Of a stretch of 64,000 nucleotides of DNA, positions 36,548 to 47,073 are shown piece after piece. The notes beneath the pieces are model-generated. The model saw only the letters and a program-made list of their open reading frames with translations, was not told the DNA's origin and ran no database searches. The position numbers and the translations under genes were made by a program. Each line of letters starts with the position of its first letter. The first letter of the stretch is position 1. The stretch is from Hyphomicrobiales bacterium (GTDB taxonomy: Bacteria; Pseudomonadota; Alphaproteobacteria; Rhizobiales; Rhizobiaceae): contig UCKS01000025.1 of the NCBI GenBank assembly GCA_900473045.1, forward strand, positions 1 through 64,000. Reading direction: 5' to 3'.

Positions 36548-38824
36548 TCACCCCGTAAACTTGCCACTCCTCGGGAAGCCCTTCGGCACGGACCTGCCCG
36601 CCGTTGCGCGGTCGGCCATCCATTCGAGCAATTCGTCCTTGCTCTTGGTGAAGCTGCGGCCGGCGCTGTCGGCCCAGGTGAGGCCGTCGGCGATGGCAAA
36701 GCAGCGCATGTCGGATACACCACCATCCTTGTAGCGCTGCAGGCGCACGCCCTTGCCGCGCCCCATTTCCGGGATCTGCACCAGCGGGAAGACCAGCATC
36801 TTGCGGTTTTCACCGACGATGGCGACGTGATCGCCCTTGACCGGAATGACCAGCTTGGCTTCATCCGGCATGGCGACGTTCATGATCTGCTTGCCCTTGC
36901 GGGTATTGGCGGCCATGTCGCCTTCCAGCACCACGAAGCCGTTGCCGGCAGCCGATGAGATCAGCAGTTTTCGGGCGGGATCGTGGACGAAGGCCGTCAG
37001 GACGTCCTGGTCGTTTTCCATATCGACGATGATGCGCAGCGGCTCACCGTGGCCGCGTCCGCCCGGCAGCTTGTCGCCACCCAGGGTATAGGCCTTGCCG
37101 CCGGTGGTGACGACGAGGATGCGGTCGGTGGTCGAGGCCGGGAACGACAGTTTCAGCCCATCGCCTTCCTTGAACTGCAGCGTCGAGACATCGGAGATGT
37201 GGCCCTTCAGCGCGCGGATCCAGCCCTTTTCAGAGATGACGACGGTGATCGGTTCCTTCTCGATCATCGCCTGCTGGATCGCTTCCAGATCGGCTTCCGG
37301 TGCATTGGAGAACAGCGTGCGGCGGCGGCCGATCTCCGTCGCCTTGGCGAATTTCTTCTTCACCTCGCCAATTTCCCAGGCAACGGTCTGCCACTGCTTT
37401 TCGTCGGACGCCAGCAACGTCTCGATTTCCGCCTTCTCCTTCGAAAGACCTTCGAATTCGGTGCGGATCTCGAACTCTTCCAGCTTGCGCAAAGAGCGCA
37501 GCCGCATGTTGAGGATCGATTCGGCCTGCAGGTCGGTGAGCGTGAAGCGCTCCATCAAGGCGGGCTTGGGCTCATCCTCCTCGCGGATGATGCGGATCAC
37601 CTCGTCGAGATTGAGATAGGCGACCAGATAGCCCCCAAGAATTTCAAGGCGACGGTCTATGGCCGCCAGCCGGAAGCGCGAGCGGCGCTGCAAAACTTCG
37701 CGGCGATGATCCAGCCATTCCAGCAGGACCTCGTTCAGCGCCATCACCTTGGGAACGCGGCCCATCGAGAGCACGTTCATGTTGAGCGGAATGCGGTTTT
37801 CCAGTTCCGACAGCTTGAACAGCGATTCCATCAGGATGGTTGGATCGACCGAACGGCTCTTCGGCACCAGAACCAGACGGACATCCTCCGCCGATTCGTC
37901 GCGTACGTCTTCAAGCAGCGGCAGCTTGCGGGCGAGCAGAAGCTCGGCGATCTTTTCGATCAGCCGGGATTTCTGCACCTGGAAGGGAATTTCGGTGACG
38001 ATGATCTGGTAGCCGCCTCGGCCGGTGTCTTCGACTTCCCACTTGGCGCGGACGCGAAAGCCGCCACGGCCGGTCTTGTAGGCCTCGATGATGCTCTCGC
38101 GGCTATCGATGATGATGCCGCCGGTCGGAAGGTCGGGGCCTTCGATGCCGCCGCGCTCCGGATTGTTCGGATCGAGCATCAGCTCTTCGACGGTCGCGCC
38201 CGGGTTCTTGATCAGGTGCAGGGCGGCGTCGCAGAGTTCGTGCGCATTGTGCGGCGGGATCGAGGTCGCCATGCCGACGGCGATGCCGGAAGCGCCGTTC
38301 GCCAGCAGATTCGGGAAGGCGCCGGGCATGACGACCGGCTCCTGATCTTCCTCGTTATAGGTCGGGCGAAAATCCACCGCGTCCTGATCGATGCCTTCGA
38401 GCAGAAGGCTCGCCACATCGGTCATGCGGGCTTCGGTGTAGCGGTAGGCGGCAGCGCTGTCGCCATCGATATTGCCAAAGTTGCCCTGGCCGTCGACGAT
38501 CGGGTAACGCTGCGAGAAATCCTGCGCCAGCCGCACCAGCGCATCATAGACAGACTGGTCGCCATGCGGATGGAACTTACCGATGACGTCACCGACGATA
38601 CGGGCGCATTTCTTGAACGACGAATTGGAGCGCAGCCCCATTTCGCTCATCGCGTGAATGATGCGTCGATGGACCGGCTTCAGGCCGTCACGCACGTCAG
38701 GCAGCGCCCGGTGCATGATGGTCGACAGCGCATAGGCAAGATAGCGCTCTTCCAGCGCCGCCTTGAGGTCAACCGGCAGAATGTGATCGTCTCCGCCCGA
38801 CGGCGGCAAAAGGCTTTGTCCCAT
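36548..38824 (-). CDS. parC: DNA topoisomerase IV subunit A
   Basis: 758 residues. Decatenates daughter chromosomes. Active-site region [14 protein letters not shown] carries the catalytic Tyr, preceded by [20 protein letters not shown]. The C-terminal beta-pinwheel follows from about residue 500, with fewer copies than GyrA, which fits ParC. ATG 38824 has a weak AAGAAAT upstream. Pairs with ParE elsewhere. Confidence 0.94.
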   Translation of the reverse strand: MGQSLLPPSGGDDHILPVDLKAALEERYLAYALSTIMHRALPDVRDGLKPVHRRIIHAMSEMGLRSNSSFKKCARIVGDVIGKFHPHGDQSVYDALVRLAQDFSQRYPIVDGQGNFGNIDGDSAAAYRYTEARMTDVASLLLEGIDQDAVDFRPTYNEEDQEPVVMPGAFPNLLANGASGIAVGMATSIPPHNAHELCDAALHLIKNPGATVEELMLDPNNPERGGIEGPDLPTGGIIIDSRESIIEAYKTGRGGFRVRAKWEVEDTGRGGYQIIVTEIPFQVQKSRLIEKIAELLLARKLPLLEDVRDESAEDVRLVLVPKSRSVDPTILMESLFKLSELENRIPLNMNVLSMGRVPKVMALNEVLLEWLDHRREVLQRRSRFRLAAIDRRLEILGGYLVAYLNLDEVIRIIREEDEPKPALMERFTLTDLQAESILNMRLRSLRKLEEFEIRTEFEGLSKEKAEIETLLASDEKQWQTVAWEIGEVKKKFAKATEIGRRRTLFSNAPEADLEAIQQAMIEKEPITVVISEKGWIRALKGHISDVSTLQFKEGDGLKLSFPASTTDRILVVTTGGKAYTLGGDKLPGGRGHGEPLRIIVDMENDQDVLTAFVHDPARKLLISSAAGNGFVVLEGDMAANTRKGKQIMNVAMPDEAKLVIPVKGDHVAIVGENRKMLVFPLVQIPEMGRGKGVRLQRYKDGGVSDMRCFAIADGLTWADSAGRSFTKSKDELLEWMADRATAGRSVPKGFPRSGKFTG

Positions 38825-39234
38825 GATTTCTTGCTACCGCAACAAACCCTGAACGGCAAGGATTGCAGGGCATTGCGCTGTGGAGAACCCCGCGTGGCAG
38901 CGACGATGAACGACGTCAGTGCACCTGGTTGGAACTCCTTCGTCTGACATCAGGCGCAGTGACGGCTGCCGCCATCATCGACCCAGGCTTTCAAAACGAT
39001 TCCTCCGCCACGCCGGATTTGGGTTTCTTTGAAAATTTGAAGGCCCATTTCGGGTTTACCCCTCCTTGGGAAAGGCACCTGGTTAGGGGAAACGGCGGTC
39101 CTTCGGACAATTTTCATCTTAAAATTGAATGGCGGCACGAAACATCGCCTGCCAAATCAATTCGAATATATTTCCGCCTTAATCCGTATTAGAAATGCCT
39201 TCGAAATTAGAGCTTTACAACGAGGAACCACTCC
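38825..39234. other. Spacer between parC and the next gene
   Basis: 410 bases. A plus-strand open frame (38863-39192) has no recognisable domain or ribosome site and is probably chance. AT-rich sequence at 39120-39200 likely carries the promoter of the secreted protein downstream. Confidence 0.35.
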
Positions 39235-40428
39235 ATGATGCCTACCCGCAACCTTCGTCTGATGCTGGCGAGCGCCGCTTTTATTGGCCTTTCCGGTCCG
39301 GCTTTCGCGCTCGACGGCGCGGATCTCGTCACCAAGCTGAACGCCGCCTATGCCCTCAACGGCGCAACCGTTGCCTATGAGAAGGTCGCTATCGACGGCA
39401 CGACCGTGACCCTCACCGGCGTCAGCGTCAAATCGACGGCTGCCCCCGGCAAGGATTTCAAGATCGGCGACGTAACGCTCGAGGGCGTCGAGGAAACCGA
39501 CGGCGGCGGTTACTATGCCGAAACCGTCACGCTGCCGGATGTCGACGTCAAGGAAGACGACACGGCGATCACGGCCAAGGACATCTCCATCGGCGGCCTC
39601 AGCATCCCCGGCAACCCGGCAGGCGGCACAGTCAATGATATCGTCCTTTATGAAACTGCCGCATCTGGCCCGGTGACGGTCACTGCCAAGGGCAAGCAGG
39701 TGTTTTCGATGGACGAGTCGGAAGCCAACCTGACGAAGCAGGAAAGCGATGCCGGCTTCGATTTTGACGTCACCTTCTCCGGTATCAAGGCCGACCTGTC
39801 CGGCGTAGAGGACGCCAAATCGAAGGATGCGATCGAAAAGCTCGGTCTGACAAACCTTGCCGGCGAGATGACGATGAAAGGCAGCTGGGAAGTCGCCACT
39901 GGCAACGTCTCGCTGGAAGAATATGCCTTCGACTTCGCCAATGTCGGCCGCCTGGCACTGGCCTTCGACGTTTCCGGCTACACGCTGGACTTCATGAAAT
40001 CCATGCAGGAAGCCATGAAGGCAGCGGAAACCAATCCGAACAAGGAAGAAGCCAATCAGGCCATGGGCCTGTCGATGATGGGCCTGATCCAGCAGCTGAC
40101 GTTCAACAGCGCCTCGGTTCGTTTCGACGACGCGACGATCACCAAGCGCGTTCTCGACTATATCGGCTCGCAGCAGGGCACCACCGGCGATCAGCTGGCG
40201 CAGTCGCTGAAGGGCATGGTCCCGTTGATGATGGCACAGCTGAACGTGCCGGAATTGCAGAACCAGGTCTCCACGGCCGTCAACACTTACCTGGATGCGC
40301 CGAAGAGCCTGACGATCTCGGCCGAACCGGCCAACCCGGTCCCCTTCCCGATGATCATCGGCGCCGCCATGGGCGCTCCGAACACGGTACCGGGCGTGCT
40401 TGGCGTCAAGGTCACCGCCAACGACTGA
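39235..40428 (+). CDS. Periplasmic protein of unknown function
   Basis: 397 residues with a Sec signal (MMPTRNLRLMLASAAFIGLS ... AFALDG, cleavage near residue 25). Mature part is a long beta-rich chain with many repeated polar strands (KDFKIGDVTLEGVEETDGGG, AKDISIGGLSIPG) and a helical section (FMKSMQEAMKAAETNPNKEE). It resembles lipid-transport beta-taco proteins only loosely. I do not recognise the family. Ends with a clear terminator. Confidence 0.75.
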   Translation: MMPTRNLRLMLASAAFIGLSGPAFALDGADLVTKLNAAYALNGATVAYEKVAIDGTTVTLTGVSVKSTAAPGKDFKIGDVTLEGVEETDGGGYYAETVTLPDVDVKEDDTAITAKDISIGGLSIPGNPAGGTVNDIVLYETAASGPVTVTAKGKQVFSMDESEANLTKQESDAGFDFDVTFSGIKADLSGVEDAKSKDAIEKLGLTNLAGEMTMKGSWEVATGNVSLEEYAFDFANVGRLALAFDVSGYTLDFMKSMQEAMKAAETNPNKEEANQAMGLSMMGLIQQLTFNSASVRFDDATITKRVLDYIGSQQGTTGDQLAQSLKGMVPLMMAQLNVPELQNQVSTAVNTYLDAPKSLTISAEPANPVPFPMIIGAAMGAPNTVPGVLGVKVTAND

Positions 40429-40447
40429 TTATCCTGAATTAGACAGC

Positions 40448-40488
40448 AAAGAGCCCGGCCATCTTGAGTGATGGCCGGGGCTATTTTT
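40448..40488 (+). terminator. Rho-independent terminator
   Basis: GAGCCCGGCCATC pairs with GATGGCCGGGGCT and is followed by ATTTTTA. It stands 20 bases after the stop of the secreted-protein gene. Confidence 0.85.
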
Positions 40489-40587
40489 ATGAACGGCGCT
40501 GTTCCAGAATCTTCATAACCGGGACGAAGGCCACGGATGGGGCCAAACCCATCTTGCGCACGGTCTATCTGCCGGGTGTTTCCAGGT

Positions 40588-40917
40588 TCACCGTATATCG
40601 CCAAACTCACTCTGCAGCGCCCCAAGCACGCTCATGGCGTGGCTGGCATACTGGCTTATCCAGCGATCATGAATCTGCTGAATCGGCAGCGCATTCAGGT
40701 GGTTCCATCGTTCACGGCCCTCCCGGACGACAATCACTAAGCCGGCGCTTTCCAGCACTTTGAGATGCTGCATCACCGTGCACCGGTCCATCTCTACAAA
40801 AATTTCACAGAGCGAGCCGGTTGTCTGCGGTGCGTCCTTCATGGCGTCCAGCAAACGCCGGCGGGTGCCGTTGGCCAAGGCCTTGAAAATTTCGTCGCTG
40901 TTCCAGTCACTTGACAT
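40588..40917 (-). CDS. ArsR-type winged-helix repressor
   Basis: 109 residues. HTH is RLLDAMKDAPQTTGSLCEIF with MQHLKVLESAGLVIVVREGR as recognition helix and wing. The metal-binding ELCVC motif is absent, so it is one of the non-metal ArsR group often paired with a small enzyme. Divergent from the VOC gene. The start codon is overlapped by an inverted repeat and lacks a ribosome site; see the promoter entry. Confidence 0.88.
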   Translation of the reverse strand: MSSDWNSDEIFKALANGTRRRLLDAMKDAPQTTGSLCEIFVEMDRCTVMQHLKVLESAGLVIVVREGRERWNHLNALPIQQIHDRWISQYASHAMSVLGALQSEFGDIR

Positions 40918-40953
40918 GTTATGTTTTTATAACATAATTTTCCCGGTAGCAAG
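40916..40953 (-). promoter_or_regulatory. Promoter/operator of the ArsR gene; possibly leaderless
   Basis: On the minus strand CTTGCT (40948-40953) and TATAAA (40926-40931) are 16 bases apart. The ATG (40917) begins eight bases after TATAAA, so transcription should start about at the ATG. Inverted arms ATGTTAT (40916-40922) and ATAACAT (40929-40935) span the -10 box and the start codon, so a bound repressor blocks both. Confidence 0.5.
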
Positions 40954-41036
40954 GCCAGCGGGAAGGACACCAGCCCGTCGGATCGAATGACCTCGCTGCA
41001 TTGGAACAAACCCGGTATCCAGGAAAGTGACCCTCC

Positions 41037-41399
41037 ATGTCAGTGAAAATACAAGGCGGCTTGAACATCGCCATGAAAGTCCCCTCACACCAATACGATG
41101 CGGTCATCGCCTTCTATCGCGATGTCGTCGGGCTAGAGCCCTTTGAGGAAAAAGCGCCGGCAGTCGGCTTTCTTCTCGGACCGAACAGATTGTGGATAGA
41201 TGAAGCGCCGAATTTCACCCAGGCGGAAGTCTGGCTTGAACTGTTTGCGCAAGACCACCAAGCCGCGTTGGCCCGGCTTGAAAAAGGCGGTGCCATTCGT
41301 TGCGACCAGATAGAGGACCTCGGTGAAGGATTTCAGGGTGGCTGGATCATGAACCCGGCCAACGTCGTTCATATGGTTCGCGAACCGGACGCTTGGTAA
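41037..41399 (+). CDS. VOC/glyoxalase-like protein
   Basis: 120 residues with a single VOC module: NIAMKVPSHQYDAVIAFYRDVVGLEPFEE and WLELFAQDHQAALARLEKGG ... VHMVRE. Metal residues seem reduced, so a dioxygenase, lyase or antibiotic-binding role is open. Divergent from the ArsR gene, probably its target. Confidence 0.8.
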   Translation: MSVKIQGGLNIAMKVPSHQYDAVIAFYRDVVGLEPFEEKAPAVGFLLGPNRLWIDEAPNFTQAEVWLELFAQDHQAALARLEKGGAIRCDQIEDLGEGFQGGWIMNPANVVHMVREPDAW

Positions 41400-41417
41400 G
41401 AAGCGAACAGAAAACAA

Positions 41418-41445
41418 AAAATCCCGGCGTTTCCGCCGGGATTTT
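41418..41445. terminator. Bidirectional terminator between the VOC gene and aspS
   Basis: AAAATCCCGGCG (41418-41429) pairs with CGCCGGGATTTT (41434-41445); T-runs lie on both strands. It serves the convergent VOC and aspS genes. Confidence 0.88.
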
Positions 41446-41465
41446 GCAACGATACACGCCTTTGA

Positions 41466-43259
41466 TCAGTCTTTCTTCAGCGGCGGGATGACCCGCAGCG
41501 ACAGTTCCGCTAGCTGCTTGGGCATGGCCGGAGCCGGGGCGTTCATCAGAAGGTCCTGTGCCTGCTGGTTCATCGGGAACAGCGTGATCTCGCGCAGGTT
41601 CTTGGCGCCGAGCAGCAGCATGACGACGCGGTCGATGCCGAAGGCGCAGCCGCCATGCGGAGGCGCGCCGTACTGGAAGGCGCGGTACATGCCGCCGAAA
41701 CGATCTTCAACGTCCGTCTGGGACAGGCCAACCAGCTCGAACGCCTTGACCATCAGCTCCGGCGACTGGTTGCGGATCGAACCGGAAGCGATTTCGAAGC
41801 CGTTGCAGACCGCGTCATACTGATAGGCTTTGATCGTCAACGGGTCCTGCGTCTGCAGGGCTTCAAGCCCGCCCTGCGGCATCGAGAACGGGTTGTGGGC
41901 GAAATCGACCTTCTTGTCTTCCTCGCTCCATTCGTAGAACGGGAAGTCGATGATCCAGCACAGCTCGAAGCGGTCACGGTCGATCAGGTTCAGGTCCTCG
42001 CCGGCCTTGGTGCGGGCTTCACCTGCGAACTTGTAGAACTTGGCCGGATCGCCGGCAACGAAGAAGCAGGCGTCGCCTGCGTCAAGACCCAGCTGCGTGC
42101 GCAGCGCTTCGGTGCGCTCCTCGCCGATGTTCTTGGCAAGCGGACCGGAACCGGCAGTCGTGCCGTCCTCTTCCTTGCGCCAGAAGATATAGCCCAATCC
42201 CGGCTGGCCGGTCGATTGCGCCCAGGCGTTCATCCGGTCGCAGAAGGCGCGCGAACCACCGGTCTTGGCCGGGATCGCCCAGACTTCGACCTTCGGATCG
42301 CGCTCGATCATGCCGGCAAACACCTTGAAGCCGGAGCCGGCGAAATGTTCGGTGACGGCCTGCATCTCGATCGGGTTGCGCAGGTCCGGCTTGTCGGAAC
42401 CATATTTGCGGATCGCCTGGTCATAGGGAATACGCGGCCATTCCTTGGTGACGGGCTTGCCTTCGGCAAACTGCTCGAACACGCCGGTCATCAGCGGACC
42501 CATCGTATCCCAGACGTCTTCCTGGGTAACGAAGCTCATTTCCAGGTCGAGCTGGTAGAATTCGCCCGGCAGGCGGTCGGCGCGCGGATCTTCGTCGCGG
42601 AAGCACGGCGCAATCTGGAAGTAGCGGTCGAAACCGGCCACCATCAGCAACTGCTTGTACTGCTGCGGCGCCTGCGGCAGGGCGAAGAACGTGCCGGGAT
42701 GGATGCGGCTCGGCACGAGGAAGTCGCGCGCGCCTTCCGGCGATGAGGCCGTCAGGATCGGTGTCGAATATTCGGCAAAGCCGGCCGAGTTCATGCGCGA
42801 GCGCATGTCGGAAATGATCTGGCTGCGCTTGACGATGTTCTTGTGCAGCGTTTCGCGGCGCAGGTCGAGGAAGCGGTATTTTAGGCGGATGTCTTCCGGA
42901 TAGTCAGGCTCGCCGAACACCGGCAGCGGCAGTTCCTTGGCAGCCGACAGCACTTCGATCTCCTGGGCGTAGAGTTCGATCTCGCCGGTTGCCATCTGCT
43001 TGTTTACGGTCTCGTCCGAACGCGCCTTGACGGTGCCGTCGATGCGGATGACCCATTCGCCGCGCACCGTCTCGGCCGCCTTGAAGGCCGGTGAATCGGG
43101 ATCGACGACGATCTGCGTCATGCCGTAGTGATCGCGAAGATCGATGAACAGCAGGCCGCCATGGTCGCGAACGCGGTGGACCCAGCCGGAGATACGGACG
43201 GTCTGTCCGACATCGGCTTTGCTAAGAGCGGCACAAGTGTGGCTGCGGTAACGATGCAT
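41466..43259 (-). CDS. aspS: Aspartyl-tRNA synthetase
   Basis: 597 residues. Class II synthetase with N-terminal OB domain ([20 protein letters not shown]), motif 2 region [19 protein letters not shown] and motif 3 [22 protein letters not shown] insertion domain is present. Proteobacterial type, likely the non-discriminating enzyme if the genome has GatCAB but no AsnS/GlnS; that is not testable here. Confidence 0.95.
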   Translation of the reverse strand: MHRYRSHTCAALSKADVGQTVRISGWVHRVRDHGGLLFIDLRDHYGMTQIVVDPDSPAFKAAETVRGEWVIRIDGTVKARSDETVNKQMATGEIELYAQEIEVLSAAKELPLPVFGEPDYPEDIRLKYRFLDLRRETLHKNIVKRSQIISDMRSRMNSAGFAEYSTPILTASSPEGARDFLVPSRIHPGTFFALPQAPQQYKQLLMVAGFDRYFQIAPCFRDEDPRADRLPGEFYQLDLEMSFVTQEDVWDTMGPLMTGVFEQFAEGKPVTKEWPRIPYDQAIRKYGSDKPDLRNPIEMQAVTEHFAGSGFKVFAGMIERDPKVEVWAIPAKTGGSRAFCDRMNAWAQSTGQPGLGYIFWRKEEDGTTAGSGPLAKNIGEERTEALRTQLGLDAGDACFFVAGDPAKFYKFAGEARTKAGEDLNLIDRDRFELCWIIDFPFYEWSEEDKKVDFAHNPFSMPQGGLEALQTQDPLTIKAYQYDAVCNGFEIASGSIRNQSPELMVKAFELVGLSQTDVEDRFGGMYRAFQYGAPPHGGCAFGIDRVVMLLLGAKNLREITLFPMNQQAQDLLMNAPAPAMPKQLAELSLRVIPPLKKD

Positions 43260-43548
43260 GATATTATCCTGGAACCGAGGGGCCGCGCGGCCACGCCAAA
43301 GCGCGCTGCGGCAGCGTCAAAATCGGGCGGAAAAGCGCATGTTGGGGCCGATTTGTCAAGGCCGGGGCATGCGTGCAGGCAATCAAAGACAACCATAGGA
43401 CCGTGTTTGCGCGACCGCTCAAGCGGCGCATTCATGCCTGATACTGACGGGACCATCAATTTTCGTGACTGTTTTTGCCGGAGGGCTGCGTTTAAGAATG
43501 GGTATGGCACGCCGGCATCGAGTCGCGTCCGCCCGGATACCCTTCCTT

Positions 43549-44784
43549 ATGTCGCAGCTTCGTCCGCTTATCCCCCTCCTCATCACTGCCGGCATCCTGA
43601 TCGGCGGCAACGGGCTGCAGGGGACCTATATTTCGCTGCGCGCGCTGCAGGAGGGGTTTTCGACCTCGCTGATCGGGCTTGTCGGCACCGGCTATAATAT
43701 CGGCTTTGCCATCGGCTGCATCTATGTGACGCGCATTCTGCGCTCGATCGGTCATATAAGGACGTTTTCGGCGATGGCGGCGATTGCCTCGGCCGCCTCG
43801 CTGGCCATGGTGCTGTTGATCGATCCGTGGTTCTGGTTCCTGATGCGGCTGATTGCCGGCATCTGTTTTGCCAGCCTGTTTGCCACCGTCGAGAGCTGGC
43901 TGAACGCCCGGGTCAACAATTCCAACCGTGCCCGCACGCTGTCGATCTACCGCCTGGTCGATCTCGGCTCGGTGACGGCGGCGCAGTACCTGATCCCGAC
44001 CGTCGGTATCGAAGGGTTTCAGCTGTTTGCCATCGTGTCCATGGCGCTCACCCTGTCGCTGGTGCCGATTTCCTTTGCCGACCGCTCCAGCCCCGGCGCG
44101 CCGGAGGCGATCAAGTTCGACGTCAAGGCGTTGTGGAACATCTCGCCGCTGGCGACGATCGGCTGCATCGTCGTGGGATTGACGAATTCCACCTTCCGCT
44201 CGCTCGGGCCGATCTATGCCGAGGGCATCGGCCTGTCGATTACCGCCATTGCCACCTTCATGAGCGTCGGGATCATCGGTGGCGTGGTGCTGCAATATCC
44301 GCTCGGGCTCTATTCCGACCGGCTGGACCGGCGGTTGATCATCCTGTTTGCCACATTCGGCTCGCTGCTTGCGGGGCTTTATCTTGCCCTGTTTGCCGGC
44401 AGCGACGAATGGCTGAACTTCATCGGCATTTTCATCTTCGGCGCCTTTGCCATGCCGCTCTATTCGCTCTGCTCGGCCCATGCCAACGACCATGCCGCCG
44501 AAGGGCAACATGCGCTGGTCTCGGCCGGCATGCTGTTCTTCTGGTCATGCGGGGCGATCATCGGGCCGCTGTTTGCCTCGTTCATGCTGGATATCTTTGG
44601 ACCGCCGGCCCTGTTCATCTATACCGCCGCCGTGCTTGCCGCCTTCATGCTCTACACGCTGCAGCGGATGATGGCGCGCGGCGGCGTGCCCGCTGGCGAG
44701 CGCTCGATGCGGTTTCGCAATCTGCTGCGAACGTCGACGTATTTTTCGAAACTGGTCGCGCGGAATGACGAGAAGAAAAACTAA
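43549..44784 (+). CDS. MFS transporter
   Basis: 411 residues, about 12 membrane segments. The first repeat shows ITAGILIGGNGLQGTYISL and the central cytoplasmic loop DRSSPGAPEAIKFDVKALWNI. Likely exporter of the YcaD-like MFS group; substrate unknown. Starts at ATG 43549; the frame is open from 43465 and an alternative ATG at 43498 exists. Divergent from aspS. Confidence 0.8.
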   Translation: MSQLRPLIPLLITAGILIGGNGLQGTYISLRALQEGFSTSLIGLVGTGYNIGFAIGCIYVTRILRSIGHIRTFSAMAAIASAASLAMVLLIDPWFWFLMRLIAGICFASLFATVESWLNARVNNSNRARTLSIYRLVDLGSVTAAQYLIPTVGIEGFQLFAIVSMALTLSLVPISFADRSSPGAPEAIKFDVKALWNISPLATIGCIVVGLTNSTFRSLGPIYAEGIGLSITAIATFMSVGIIGGVVLQYPLGLYSDRLDRRLIILFATFGSLLAGLYLALFAGSDEWLNFIGIFIFGAFAMPLYSLCSAHANDHAAEGQHALVSAGMLFFWSCGAIIGPLFASFMLDIFGPPALFIYTAAVLAAFMLYTLQRMMARGGVPAGERSMRFRNLLRTSTYFSKLVARNDEKKN

Positions 44785-44864
44785 AACCCCCTGCATACCC
44801 TCGACAACAAGTGGCTGCCGTCGTGGAGTGCGATGAACAAACTAGCAATCCAACGAGAACTTGA

Positions 44865-45482
44865 ATGAGCGATATCCTATCCTTGGTTCGAACGTCTATC
44901 AAATTGGATGGTTATGGCGCTTCAGACCGTTTCATTGGTTATTTCGAAGAATCTATTAAATACCAACCGGGCATGGCGGAGACTGCGGCGGATTTTTTCC
45001 TGAAACACTATCAGGCGTATCTTCATGATATTGCCGTGGCATCGTCTTTGCACATTAACTCAGATGATTTCTGTACCAGCAAGAACGCTGCGGAAAATGA
45101 ACATGATCTGAAATTGATTCAACCTCTTGCTTCTGCAGGCTGGATTCCAGCTTTGAGCTATAAGAAAACATTTGGCGACGATTATGAGTCACCGGAACAC
45201 GGCGCAGCCATTGAGAAGATGCGGAACAATCTAAAACTCTCTCGCGTAGATGAATACAACCCGATTGACTTTCGAAACCTCCTGATTTCCCCAATGATTG
45301 TCTATGGTCTGATGGGCCATTGCTTCTTAGTATTTGAGAAGCTTGGTTTGGCATTCTATCCGCACGACTATCGCGGCTTCGGCATAGTGGCGCTGAGCGA
45401 TGATGCCGACCTCGCTTCCGCGCATGATTTCCTCACGAAGGCTGGTGATCTGGAAGGCTATTTTTCTGTGCTTGAGAAGTAA
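44865..45482 (+). CDS. Orphan hypothetical protein
   Basis: 205 residues starting MSDILSLVRTSIKLDGYGAS. No family recognised. Base composition is visibly more AT-rich than its neighbours, suggesting recent transfer. The text has mixed helices and strands and no signal or membrane segment. Contains CFLVFEKLGLAFYPHDYRGFG. Flanked by an MFS gene and a multicopper oxidase, neither a functional clue. Confidence 0.6.
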   Translation: MSDILSLVRTSIKLDGYGASDRFIGYFEESIKYQPGMAETAADFFLKHYQAYLHDIAVASSLHINSDDFCTSKNAAENEHDLKLIQPLASAGWIPALSYKKTFGDDYESPEHGAAIEKMRNNLKLSRVDEYNPIDFRNLLISPMIVYGLMGHCFLVFEKLGLAFYPHDYRGFGIVALSDDADLASAHDFLTKAGDLEGYFSVLEK

Positions 45483-45569
45483 CCGTGCGGCCATGAGGTA
45501 GGCTGCGGCAAGATGCGCGCAAATGCCAATTGATGAACGCCGTCATCAAGTTTAAACGGGGGCATCCTA

Positions 45570-46991
45570 ATGTCCGGAACCCTGCCCATGCCGATCATCA
45601 GCCGCCGTACACTTCTGAAGGGATCGGCTGCGGCCACAGCCTCCTTTGCCATCGGCAGCGGGCTTGCTGCGAAAAACGGCATCGCGGCCCCGGCGCCGAT
45701 GCTGCTCAAGGCGCAGTTTACCGAGGCAAAACTGGCGACCGACGGCATCACCCCGAAAATCATGACCTACGGCACAAGCGAGGCGCCCGCCACAGGCATG
45801 CCGCCGGTGATCCGCATGAAAAAGGGCGAGCCCTTCGCCGCCCGGCTGGTGAATGCGCTGGACGAGCCGACGACGGTCCACTGGCACGGCCTGCGCATCG
45901 TCAACGCCATGGATGGCGTGCCGGAGATGACGCAACCCTATGTCTATCCCGGCGATGGCTTCGATTATGCCTTCACGCCGCCGGATGCCGGCACCTTCTG
46001 GTACCATCCGCATTGCAACACGCTGACCCAGATGGGCCACGGACTGACCGGCGTCATCGTCGTCGAAGACCCGGCAGATCCCGCCTTTGATGCAGAGATC
46101 GTTCTCAACCTGCGCGACTGGCGGCTCGGCACCGGCGGCGCCTTCATTGCGCCCTTCAAGCCACGCGATGCCGCCCGCGGCGGAACCTACGGCACGGTGC
46201 GCACTACCAACTGGCAGCAGCAGCCGAGTTACGACGCGCCGGCCGGCGGCCTCGTGCGCATCCGGATTGCCGCCACCGACGTGACGCGCATCTATTCGCT
46301 TGCCGCAGAAGGCGCGCCCACTGTCATCATCGCGCTCGACGGCAATTCGGTCGACGTACCCTACCCGCTCGATCTGCTCGATGTCGGCCCCGGCCAGCGC
46401 GTCGAACTGGTTGTGCGGATGCCGGATGCGGAGGGCGCTGAGGTCAAGCTCGGCAATGTTCGCGGTTCCAGCCCCTTTACGGTTGCAACACTGCGCGCCA
46501 CCGGCACCTCGCTGAAACGCGATATCCGCGATGTGAAACCGTTGCCGGCCAATCCGATTGCCGAAGCCGATCTTTCGGCGGCGACGCGCATTCCGCTCGA
46601 ATTTACCGCAACCGCCGAACATGCACCGGTTCCCAGCATCTGCGGCACCATCGGCTATACGTTCTGGGCGATCAACAAGGTGCCGTGGCAGGGCGACACG
46701 CCGGATCCGGGAGCGCCGGTTTCCGAGCTGAAAATGGGCAAAAGCTATGTGCTGCAGGTGAGGAACCGCACTCCGCATGCCCACCCGATCCACCTGCACG
46801 GCTTGAGCTTCCGCATCCTCAGTTCCAACAAGCGCACCATCCTGCCGCCACCGACCGACACGATCCTGCTCCTGCCGGACGAACAGGCCGAACTCGGTCT
46901 TGTCGCCGACAACCTCGGGGACTGGCTGCTCCATTGCCATATCATCGAGCACCAGAAGACAGGAATGTCCGGATATTTCCGCGTCGTTTGA
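45570..46991 (+). CDS. Periplasmic multicopper oxidase
   Basis: 473 residues, Tat-exported (ISRRTLLKGSAAATASFAIG). Copper ligand motifs all present: HWHGLRI, FWYHPHC, HPIHLHG and HCHIIEHQKTGM (T1 with axial Met). Similar to CumA/CopA-type oxidases acting on copper, manganese or phenols. ATG 45570 follows a GGGGG run; a later ATG eight codons on is possible. Confidence 0.9.
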   Translation: MSGTLPMPIISRRTLLKGSAAATASFAIGSGLAAKNGIAAPAPMLLKAQFTEAKLATDGITPKIMTYGTSEAPATGMPPVIRMKKGEPFAARLVNALDEPTTVHWHGLRIVNAMDGVPEMTQPYVYPGDGFDYAFTPPDAGTFWYHPHCNTLTQMGHGLTGVIVVEDPADPAFDAEIVLNLRDWRLGTGGAFIAPFKPRDAARGGTYGTVRTTNWQQQPSYDAPAGGLVRIRIAATDVTRIYSLAAEGAPTVIIALDGNSVDVPYPLDLLDVGPGQRVELVVRMPDAEGAEVKLGNVRGSSPFTVATLRATGTSLKRDIRDVKPLPANPIAEADLSAATRIPLEFTATAEHAPVPSICGTIGYTFWAINKVPWQGDTPDPGAPVSELKMGKSYVLQVRNRTPHAHPIHLHGLSFRILSSNKRTILPPPTDTILLLPDEQAELGLVADNLGDWLLHCHIIEHQKTGMSGYFRVV

Positions 46992-47073
46992 GCTTTTTTC
47001 GTTGTGGCACCGGGCGTGACGGGATACATCGGGTGAGTTTTAACGGCCGCATTTCCGCCACAGTGATTGAAGT

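Noticed and set aside
38863-39192. Plus-strand 109-residue frame
   Set aside because: No domain, signal or ribosome site; probably chance in a spacer.
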